Below, in pieces: positions 1 to 8,761 of a DNA stretch of 64,000 nucleotides. A program made the position numbers and the translations under genes. Positions within the stretch are counted from its first letter, which is position 1; the number at the start of each line of letters is the position of its first letter. The notes under the pieces were generated by a model. That model was not told the origin of the DNA and searched no databases. It worked only from the letters and a program-made list of their open reading frames with translations. This stretch comes from Nageia nagi (Eukaryota > Pinophyta), in assembly GCA_050084985.1 (NCBI GenBank), contig JBITNC010000002.1, positions 11,160,001 to 11,224,000 on the forward strand. Reading direction: 5' to 3'.

Positions 1-63
1 TGTCTTGTTAATTGCTACAAGATAAAATATTGCATATTTGATAAGTTTAATGGGCAGATTTAT

Positions 64-236
64 GTCTCGATTGCTGGTTAAGTTGGTCATGTGTTGACAT
101 TGTTGCGACCTATGTCTCGTGTTTGATTCCCGCTATGAGACATACATGCTATGTAATAGCCTACTACAATTGTCTGTCCTATAGATCAGTTGGTCTCCAT
201 GGACATTAATATACTTTACCTTTTACCTTTACTTGT
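64..236 (+). mobile_element. tRNA-derived SINE with LINE-like 3' tail
   Basis: The 5' part looks like a tRNA. An A-box-like TGGTTAAGTTGG lies at 75-86 and a B-box-like TGTTTGATTCC at 120-130, spaced as in an internal RNA polymerase III promoter. GTCTC at 64-68 can pair with GAGAC at 137-141 like an acceptor stem. It is not a good functional tRNA, because the D and anticodon arms do not fold cleanly. The 3' part contains GGACATTAATATACTTT (201-217), identical to the 3' end of the minus-strand LINE at 8781-8797, followed by a CTTTTACC-like tail. It sits just upstream of copia RNase H sequence, so it probably inserted into that element. I found no clear target duplication, so both ends are approximate. 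Confidence 0.62.
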
Positions 237-241
237 AAGTA

Positions 242-766
242 ATGAAGCAAATATTGAGATATGTGACAGGTATTTTAGAGTTTGGGGTTGAGTACTCTTT
301 ATGCCTAATTTTGGATAAATTGGATGGATGGATTCTAAGTGGGGAGATAGTTTGGATGATAAAAAATCAACTTCTGATAACTATTTATCACTTGGCTCCT
401 ACTTAATTAGTTAGAGCTCAAGGAAACAATTCGTTATGACATTATGTTCAACAAACGTAGAGTATGCGACAACTATAACAACATCAACTTAGGCCTTATG
501 GTTGAAAAAAAAAGTTATGTGACTTTGGGAGAGCACTTGACAACCAAAGTGCACTCTAGATTGCCCATAATTATATCCATCATGGTAGATCCAAGCATAT
601 TAACTTTCAATTTATTTCATAAGAGACATGATACAAAGAAATGTTGATTTGAAGTACAATATCATTAATCAACTTGTAGATGTCTTCATTAAGGGTGTGA
701 AGATAAAAAAAGTTCTTAAGGTTGAAGGTTACGTCGGTGACCTCTTTTATGATCAAAGGGGAGAAT
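242..766 (+). pseudogene. Ty1/copia RNase H and 3' end remnant
   Basis: Broken translation gives a copia RNase H: KQILRYVTGILEFG near the start, then a DSKWGDSLDDKKSTSDN-like segment, then FIRDMIQRNVDLKYN and QLVDVFIKG, which match the usual C-terminal end (His-Ile-Arg and Gln-Leu-Ala-Asp-Phe-Thr-Lys type motifs). Several stops and frame changes mean it cannot be translated as one protein. A polypurine tract, CAAAGGGGAGAA, follows at about 754-766, which is where a 3' LTR would begin. The next bases do not start with a clean TG, so the LTR is either lost or strongly diverged. Upstream RT sequence is missing from the window or was displaced by the SINE at 64-236. Confidence 0.72.
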
Positions 767-769
767 AAA

Positions 770-1760
770 GAGTTGATCACTTTAAGAGAAATTAAAGTCT
801 ATTTCATATTTAAAAAATCAATATCTCTTGAGTTTCAGACAAACCAAGATACATGTGGGAGTCACCAAAAATATCATATGTATGTATCAAAATTGTATTG
901 AGAGTAATATGATACTCCATTGAAAACTCAAATTATCATATGATCGACATTAAAAAACATAAAATTAAAAAAAATTAACTAACTTAGATATCTTAAAAAA
1001 CTTATCACCCGATCCCTTTACTCGACTTTTCCCTTGACCAAGTTTTTATGGAAAATCCCGATCACACACAAATAGTCATATGTGTCATGCGTGTGCAAGT
1101 GAACATGCACACAACTACGCTCCTAGGCTGCCTTCCTATTGTATTGTTTATCTTTTATTTTTTAAATAAAATTTATTTTAAATATAATATAATAATATTA
1201 TTTTATTTAAAATAAATAATTATTTTCGTTTTTTTGGGTAAAATAAATAATTATTTTTTATTTAAAAAAAATATATAAATTTTTTGTTATATTATATTAG
1301 ATTGTAAAATATTTACAAAAATAAATGTATTATATATTTTTCTCTCAGAATTTAAAAAATATATTTTCTTCATAAATAAATAATATAGATTTAGTTTTAA
1401 AAAATGTAAAACCCTAAAAAATATTGTTATTGTTTGGAATGCTATTTTTAATTTTAAAATAATTCAAAAATATTTTAATATGCTAATTTTTCAATTTTTT
1501 TTAATAAAATCTTACTAAAATTCAAGTTTTTTCTAAGTTAAATGGTTTGCTAAATACTCATTCAAGTCTGTTGACTATGATGTAAGATACTTTCATTTGG
1601 CTTTGATAATTTATTATTATTTTTGGTAGGTTTGCAATTCTTGTGTGAAAATTATTCATAAAATAAGTAAGTGAATAGTGAATTAACAAATTTATTATAA
1701 AGTAAAAATTGCAATATTTTCTATTGAAAGAGTTCTAAAAATGAATTGAATTGAGTTAAT
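770..1760. other. AT-rich non-coding stretch
   Basis: No coding frame or RNA gene is visible. From about 1140 to 1560 the sequence is almost only A and T, with many short A and T runs. The first part (770-1100) may be decayed LTR of the preceding copia remnant, but I could not match it to a second copy. Confidence 0.5.
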
Positions 1761-1942
1761 ATTCTAGCAGATGTATAAGACAAAAATGCAGAATATGGAA
1801 ACATCATAAACCAGAACAGCCCCACCAATTACTTGCATTTATGTCGAAGTAGCAGACAAACAGATTACAAGTACAAATGGTGGAACTTTGGCAATATGCC
1901 AAGCACCCACAGAAACTAATCCTCTAGCAAATAGTTGAGTGC

Positions 1943-1984
1943 ACAATTTCAAGTACCAATTAACAATTTCAAGTACCAATTAAC
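1943..1984. repeat. 20-bp tandem duplication
   Basis: ACAATTTCAAGTACCAATTA occurs twice head to tail with period 20 and no mismatch. It lies within 300 bp downstream of the Yippee-like stop codon (that gene is on the minus strand), so it may fall in its 3' untranslated region. Confidence 0.85.
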
Positions 1985-2203
1985 ATTCTTTACAGTCCAT
2001 ATCATACAAAATCCCTTAACTTCGTACATTTTCACATTTAACACAATGACATCCGTCCACACAAACAAATCAGCCTACTAATTACGTCTTAAATCTCTTT
2101 GCAGAGGAAGAGCCAAGAAGCCACCCAAGTTTTTAAAATCAGAAGTTTAATGTTTCAGATGTAATGAAGTATGCTTGCAAGCTCCCACTGCTGACTATGA
2201 GTG

Positions 2204-2431
2204 CTACCAGTTTTCTTTCATTATCTTCGCTTTTTCAAGGATGAACTTGCCTTCTTTATATTTTTGGGATTCATCATAAGCTCTTTCATACTTCCAACCA
2301 AGAACTTCTCGACACTGAAAACAAGAAATATCAGCCACAGTGTGGAGGCCTGTCATAAGTTGCCTGTCTTCTTTGGGTCCTGTCAAAACATTTACAACAT
2401 GTCCAAACAAGTATGCTCTCCCGTTCCTTCC
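2204..2431 (-). CDS. Yippee-like protein, last exon (partial gene)
   Basis: The frame encodes the C-terminal two thirds of a Yippee/YPEL protein: [45 protein letters not shown], then a short tail and a TAG stop. The CFQC pair is the second half of the zinc-binding Cys4 site known for this family. The first CxxC, normally about 40 residues upstream, is absent. The reading frame opens at a good 3' splice site: a long pyrimidine run followed by CTGCAG, with AG at 2433-2432 on the minus strand, so the exon starts at 2431 in phase 0. Upstream exons should lie at higher coordinates. I did not find the first CxxC exon within about the next 1.2 kb (to about 3700), so it is either far away behind the transposon insertions or lost. 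There is no stop or frameshift within the exon. Yippee proteins are small zinc-fold proteins; their plant function is poorly known. Whether this copy is expressed cannot be decided here. Confidence 0.8.
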   Translation of the reverse strand, partial: GRNGRAYLFGHVVNVLTGPKEDRQLMTGLHTVADISCFQCREVLGWKYERAYDESQKYKEGKFILEKAKIMKENW

Positions 2432-2791
2432 CTGCAGATTAAAAAAAAAAAATTGTTTTAACATTAACCTTCTCACGTCTTTTCCCCATGCCGTACTAAC
2501 TCGGATAAAATCATTTCAATAAATATCAAAGAACTTGCATACGTATCTAACTGTAAGTGCTGTAACTCAGAAGTGTCATTTAGAATATCAAAAACTGTTT
2601 AAATATCAGAACAAGTTACTACCTTAATTTCGATTGAATTGTTGTTAATATACTCAGCAAAATTATGAGTGGAGAAGAATCATCTACCATAACTAGAGAT
2701 CAAATGGAAACGATGGATGAAAGCAGAAAAAATTTAAGAAAGTAAAGAGAATTTTAAAAACCATGTAGATTCGGTGATGTTGATTAACTAG
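2432..2791. other. Intron-like or intergenic sequence upstream of the Yippee exon
   Basis: Immediately next to the exon is the minus-strand polypyrimidine tract and acceptor. Beyond it no exon with the expected CxxC and THLA-type residues is visible. I see nothing else to support. Confidence 0.4.
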
Positions 2792-3416
2792 TGCCATCAT
2801 CTCAGCTATAAGTTATGCATCAAATGTACATTAAAAATATCCGGTCATATCCACAGTTTAGAATGTTTTTTAAGTCATTTTATTGAACACCTGTAGGAAT
2901 CTCTATTTGTATTGAGTTCATAGTTATGAGAAGATCAAATTACAAATTTATGTTTACTGTTTGGAGCATCTTAGATTCAGTAGATAGCAGTGGCAGAACT
3001 ATCCTTCGATTGTAGCAGCAAATAAGTGGCATTTATTCAGTAGAAAGTTAATATAACTTGTATATCACACTAGCTTAGTTGTAGGGAATCTAGAAAGTAT
3101 AACTTGAATGTTAAACCAAGTAGAGGTGCATAAAATAGCTGTAAAAAATTGTATTATGTTTTTAGACTACTGATGCAATTCAAATTTACATGCTGATACT
3201 TTTTTGCTCCATACTTTTATATTTTCTTTTGCCAAGTCAGAATTCGTTACTGTCTGTGATCTCTCCCCAACTATTGAAAGGTGTGCATAACTAAGTTCAT
3301 AGTTTTGTTTATACATGTTTGTGAAGTCTTGATAACTTGGCATAAATTGCTAGCAAAGATGAGTTAGAAAAAAAATGATTTAAGAGAATAACTTGCAGCT
3401 GTTCTGGGTTTGTTCA
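2792..3416 (+). repeat. copia-1 5' LTR (diverged)
   Basis: Aligns by eye with 8164-8745 over more than 500 bp with many substitutions. Shared landmarks include AAGTCATTTTAT, CTGTTTGGAGCATCTTA, TAGAGGTG.ATAAAATAG and AACTATTGAA.GGTGTGCA. The start TGCCATCATCTC and the end TTGTTCA fit TG...CA termini. A degraded segmental duplication is the alternative. Confidence 0.55.
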
Positions 3417-3419
3417 AGC

Positions 3420-3437
3420 TGGGAGGAAGAGCCCATT
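3420..3437 (+). other. Primer-binding-site-like segment of copia-1
   Basis: TGGGAGGAAGAGCCCATT lies 3 bp after the proposed LTR end and resembles the usual plant copia site TGGTATCAGAGCCC, complementary to initiator Met-tRNA, with several changes. Confidence 0.4.
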
Positions 3438-3453
3438 ATTTGTGCTAGTGTAA

Positions 3454-6400
3454 TGGCAAGTAACAACAGTATAATTCCAATTCTTCAATTAGAGGAGGGA
3501 AACATAGTTGGCATCTGAATGAAGGCCCTATTGCAAGGGTATGGGCTTTGGAGAATTGTAGAGAATGAGTTTACTGATGAGACCAGTTTAAATCAGCAAA
3601 ATATAAAACTTAACAAGAAGTTGGGCAAAAACAATTTGGTTCTCTTTTAGATCGATACAGCAATGGATGAGAGCATATGAGGGAATCTTGTGAATTTTCT
3701 CACTTATGACATGACTGAATAGACTTCTCAAGAAACTTGGTATCTTGATTCAGGCTGTTCCAACCATACGACCAGCAACAGGATAGCTTTGCTAATTCAG
3801 ATGAAAAATCTAAAATAGAAGCAAGTTGGAAGATGACAAGGCTGGTAAAGGATGGATGCACATCACTATGAAGCATGCTGTGAAGAAAAGTCACGATAGA
3901 TAGAATACACCTGATTTAAAATATAATCATTTTGAGTGTGGGGTAGCTATGTGAAAAGAATTACAAGGTTGATTTAGAAGATAACTGATATATAATTTAT
4001 GACAAGAGCCATGATGGTAAAGCTGTAGCTATAGTTCCAATGACAAGCAGTAGAATGTTCCTTTTGAAGCTTTATGGGTGAAAGGAGAAATCCAAGTAAT
4101 ATTTCATAGGAGGGTCCAAATTGGTTGTGGTACATGAGATATGGCCCATTTAAAGTTCGAAAATTTGAAGATGTTGAGTTCTAGATGGTTTACAGGCTGC
4201 TGGTGTGGACATAAAAATAGTGTTTGTGAAGGTTGTGCTAAAAGAAAGCAATCAAGATAGAAGTTACCCAAAGGCAAAGCATGGAGGGTTTCATACCACA
4301 ACTTTTAAATTTTAGCATATACAGAACAATGCAAACACAAAGCGTGGGTATATCTTCATATTTCATTACTTATATTAATAACCACACAAGAAAGTGTTGG
4401 ATTTACTTTTTGAAAGCCAAGGATGAGGCATTTTGATGTTCTCAAGAAGATCAAGTCCCTTGTTGACAATGAAAGTGACTATAAAACCAAGACTTTAAGA
4501 AGTGGCCGTGGAAGTGAATATTGCTCTTATGAATTCAGGGACGTTTCTGGCAAAAATAACATAAAAAGGAAACTTAATTCCTCTTGTAGAACCCATCAAA
4601 ATGGGCTGGCTAAGAGGAAAGATCATTCTATTGTAGAGATGGTGAGAAGCATGTTCGAGTGAAAGGCCTTGGCAACACGAATTGTGGAGATGTTGTTGCT
4701 ACAATAGTGTATATTTTAATTTTTGAATAGCTCAAGTACTGCTCTCATGAATATCACATTACAAGGTTTGATATGAGAGATGGCCCAATATGAGTCATCT
4801 AAAAAAAATTGGCTGTTTTATGTTGAAGACAAGAAGACAAAGAGTAAGCCATGTATATTTATTAGATATTTCAAGGAGAGATCCCAAAACACATAAGGTG
4901 ATAGTTTCAAGGGATGTATTTTTTGATGAAGAGGGTGTGTATGGACAACAAGGAGGTAAAATTGACACAATGGTCTACATTGATGATTCCAGTGAAGTAG
5001 AGGAACAACCCAGAAAAGCTAGCACTCCTTCAAGCTCACCTTTCAGTCCTTCAAGTCCATCCAACACCTCATGAAGTTTTCTTCAAGTGATGATTCTCTT
5101 GAAGCCAAGAGGGGACAAGTTCAAAAAAGAAGGGTAAGAGAATTCTTCAGTTTCGTCCTTCTATCAAATGCTAGATAAGAACTTTGAAAGAAAGCTAACA
5201 AGGACTCAACCTCAAGAGATGGATCAAATGGAGCCTAAGATGAAAAGGATTCAACTCTTCGGTGTGGATGAAGACCCTAGGCAAAATTGTTAATTATGCC
5301 TTAATGATATGAGTAGAAATAAAACCTTCCTCTTTTCATGAAGCATGTAAAAGTAATGTTTGGGTAAAGGCTATGCACGAAGGAATTGATGCAATTAAAA
5401 GAAATGAAACTTGGGAGCTTGTTAAAATTCCCAAAGAAAAGAAAGTAGGAGGATCAAAGTGGTTATACAAAACTAAATAGTGATAGAATCATTCAAAGGC
5501 GAAAGAAAAGGCCAATTGCAAAAAGGTTCACCCAAAGCCATGGCATAGATTAAGAGGAGATTTTTGCACCTGTTTTTAGGTAAGAAACAAGAAGGATGGT
5601 GGCTACATTGGCTGCCCAAATAAACTGGAAGGTAAGTCAGCTTGACGTCAAGAGTGCCTTTCTTAATAGATACTTGCAAGAAGAAATGCATGTCCAATAG
5701 CCCCAAGGTTTTGAGGTGCAAAGCAAAAGGGATCATGTATACCTGATTGCAAAAGGTCTCGTATGGCCTAAAGCAAGCTCCAAGGATATTGTATGCTAAA
5801 ATTTATGCTTACTTCCTTGAGTGTGGCTTCAAAAAGAACTAAAGTGAACCAACTCTTTACTTAAAAAGGAAGGTAATGATAATTCTTTGTTTGTGTGTAA
5901 ATGGTCTAATTTTATTCTAGTAATAGCTCTAGAATGAAAAACAAGTTTAAAAAGACAATGATTGAATTTGAAATAAAGGATTTGTGGTTTACACGTTCCT
6001 TTCTTGGCATGGAAGTCCATCAACTTAATGATGAGTCCATATGCCAATCCATATATGCAATAGATACACTAAAGAAGTATAGAATGGAAAAATTCAAATA
6101 GATGGTTACCCATCGCACCTGGAAAGATGTTATGCAAGGATGATGGTACCAGTATTACCTACAAAGTTGGAGGTACAAGATATAGGAGTATGATCAGGAG
6201 GTTGATGTTTTTAGAGTACTAATTTTGGTATAACTTAATGTGGTTCCTCTTTGTTCAAGATACATGACTGAACCTTCCCAATTACACTTGATGAAAGCTA
6301 CAAGAATTCTGAAGTATGTTAGGGGCATCATAGATTTTGGTATCATTAGTATGATGTTGATGATTTTCAACTTGTTGGATTTAGCTATTTGAATTGAGCA

Positions 6401-6690
6401 GGATGTTTAGATGACAGAAAGCCAACTGAATGTAATTCTTCCACTTTAGGATCAAGTTTGATAACTTGAAGCTGAATATATGGCTGCAACTTTTGCTAGT
6501 GCTCAAGCCACATGGCATAGAAGGATGCTCAGTGAGATCGGTGAGTTTCAAAGCACATCCATATATTGTGATAATAAAAGCATTATTCAGTTAGCCAAAA
6601 ACTGTGTATCATAGGAGGTCAAAGGACATGATTTAAAAGAGTGAGGCTGACATGAGATTTTGTGGCATGTATGAACAACTTGCAGAACTC
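3454..6690 (+). pseudogene. copia-1 gag-pol pseudogene
   Basis: Domains appear in copia order, interrupted by many stops and frame changes. Gag N-terminus from ATG 3454 (MKALL, then LWRIVENEFTDETS). Most of the gag C-terminus is deleted, because the protease motif TWYLDSGCSNHTTS already appears at about 3736-3775. Integrase core at 4423-4662 (LRSGRGSEYCS, then THQNGLAKRKDHSIVEMV), where the usual catalytic Glu of the VERKN motif is Lys. Integrase C-terminal part at 4790-5074 (DPKTHKVIVSRDVFFDEE), followed by a Ser/Pro-rich stretch. RT N-terminal part at about 5340-5900 (GSKWLYKTK). RNase H at about 6280-6690. Not functional. Confidence 0.8.
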
Positions 6691-6699
6691 TTCATTAAT

Positions 6700-8163
6700 T
6701 GATCCGAAAATTGGATCAATTTATTAAGTTTCCTAATGGATGCTTAAGAACAGGATTGGCATCAAAATTTGATGTCATAATTTGGCAGGAAGAGGATTGC
6801 CAACAGTCCATTCCTGTCACAAAAGGACCATCAATGGTCCTATTCTTGACACCTTTCCCGAGGAGACTGAACAGGTTGGAGTCGTTTGGAGAGTAAAAAT
6901 GTCATGAACAATCAAAGAGACATCAGTTACATCCCATTCATTCCCAGGGAGACTTGGAAGGGAGAAGAAGAAGAAGAAGAAGACAAGAAGTGGTCAAGTT
7001 GTTACCATGGTTGCAGACCTATCATGAGAGACTACTGTACTATCAAATTGGCTGGGAATCAGACCAAGATGGACAGAGATTGATGGGAGCTTTTTCTTTT
7101 CATCTCCAAAATGTGTAGTGTAGAGTGAACAACATCATAGTCATTTTATGCTATTCTTTATCATGTATTGGATAGATCACATAGTGTAATGTGGCTATTG
7201 CACTGTGTGAGAAAGTGTATTGGTGGAAGGTATAGCATGTGTTTCTAGTACATATTTGTGTTGCATATGAGAAAGAATTCCATATGTATCTTTTGTTCAT
7301 TATACTCTTAGAGGCAGATAGTGAATATTGTTGGTGAGAAGGTTGAAGATCCTTGAGCTCTTAGAGGGGGGTTTGAGACAGCCATTGAAGAAGCCAATTG
7401 AAGGTTCTTGAGTCAAGTTGAAGGTTCTTGAGTCAAGTTTGAATTTGAGAAAACAAGGAGAGAATAGGAAACCGAGATTTGGGAGATGGTAGTATTTTCT
7501 TGAGCTCTTAGATGGAGGATTGAGGAGAAACCATTGAATAACTAAACCATGATATTCTTGAGCCACTTAGAGGGAGGTTTGAGAAGCAAAATCATAATTC
7601 TTGAGTCAAGTTTGAACTCAAGAAGTATCTGAAGAGTTGGTCAAGAGAGGAGTTGCAAAAGCCATTTGGAAGTTGGAATGTGTATGAACGTCCAAAGGAT
7701 GATATAGCACTCAGTTTGTTGTGGTTATAGCTTCTTGAAATATTGATCAATAACAAAATCAAGTCTATTAAAATTGGATGTACTTCCACTTTGGAAGGAA
7801 CCAGTATAAATCTGACTGTGTCAACATTGTGTGATTGTCTTTTGATGTTGTTAGTAAATTCTTTCCCGTATTTTGCAATTGCAATTCAGATTTGATAACA
7901 CAATTCACTGAAAAAAGAACCGCCAACGGCCCTTTTCTGCAACTTTTGGACCACCAGCGACCCTTTTCATGCATAATTGGGTTCTGAAATTTAAATGGCA
8001 AACTCTGTATTTGATGACTTCTTGAATAGCATGACTTACAGAAGTTTACAGATCATTAATGGAGTGACCAAACAACAATTTCAGAAACTTAAAGAAAAGA
8101 TAGTAAGCCCCCTCTGCATGAAGAGAGAGAATCTAGACATGGTGAAGTTGAGCCAAACAGCTT
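6700..8163 (+). other. Post-RNase H segment of copia-1 with short internal repeats
   Basis: No recognised coding domain. Between about 7310 and 7640 a loose repeat recurs at about 7350, 7499 and 7556: TTGAGCTCTTAGAGGGAGGT and variants, each followed by GAG-rich sequence. GAAGGTTCTTGAGTCAAGTT is duplicated in tandem at about 7396-7438. Two short open frames (6699-6896 and 7995-8180) match nothing I recognise. The segment is longer than the usual copia spacer, so an additional old insertion is possible. Confidence 0.4.
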
Positions 8164-8745
8164 TGTCATCTCTGCAATAAATTTCTGCACAAGTGTAGAT
8201 TACAAAATTACAAATATGCAATCATGTGCAGTTGCACAATTGAAATGTTCTGTAAGTCATTTTATCGAATAGTGATGGGAACCTCTGGTTTGTAGTCAAT
8301 TCCTAGTTAGGAGATTATGAAAAGAAGATTTACATAACTGTTTGGAGCATCTTACATTTAAGAGACAATCATGGCAGAAGTACGCTTCAGCTGCAACAGA
8401 AAATAGTTGGTATTTATTCATTAGAATATAAATGTACCTAATATAATTCAAAAGCCTAATTGTAGGAATAGTTGGTAGGATTCACAGGAGAATCTAGAAT
8501 GTGTAACTCCCATGGGAGGCCATGTAGAGGTGTATAAAATAGTTGTAGAACACTGTATTATTTTTCTAATAAGGTTGATCTAATTCAAAGTTTCATTCTG
8601 AGATTTCTTGGTTTCCACTCATAGTTTTTTTTGCTAAGTAAGAATTGTATGACTTTGTAATATCTCTATAACTATTGAAGGGTGTGCAAAAATGATTTTA
8701 CACTTGGTTTGTACGTGTTTTGGAAGTATTGGGACCTTCACAAAA
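8164..8745 (+). repeat. copia-1 3' LTR, truncated by the LINE
   Basis: Diverged direct copy of 2792-3330. Similarity runs from TGTCATCTCTGC to about CACAAA at 8742. The last roughly 80 bp seen in the 5' copy (including CTTGCAGCTGTTCTGGGTTT) are missing here, because the LINE 3' end begins next to this point. Confidence 0.5.
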
Positions 8746-8761
8746 CATGGGTGACATAAGC

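Larger units (their letters stand above)
2792..8745 (+). mobile_element. Degenerate Ty1/copia element (copia-1)
   Basis: A diverged direct repeat (2792-3416 and 8164-about 8745) brackets copia gag, protease, integrase, RT and RNase H remnants in the right order, with a primer-binding-site-like segment just after the first repeat. I therefore read the repeats as LTRs. About 1.5 kb of extra sequence (6700-8163) lies between RNase H and the 3' LTR. The 3' LTR loses similarity where the LINE tail starts (about 8745-8762), so the LINE probably inserted into it. No target duplication was found, and the LTR starts are placed only where similarity begins. Confidence 0.6.

Noticed and set aside
64-141. 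Possible functional tRNA gene at the start of the window
   Set aside because: Only the acceptor-like ends pair well; the continuing body with the LINE-like tail fits a SINE.
2201-2461. 86-codon plus-strand frame
   Set aside because: Antisense shadow of the Yippee-like exon, which has recognisable conserved residues on the minus strand.
2792-8745. Direct repeat as a segmental duplication rather than LTRs
   Set aside because: Not excluded, but copia domains in the correct order between the copies and a primer-site-like segment after the first favour LTRs.
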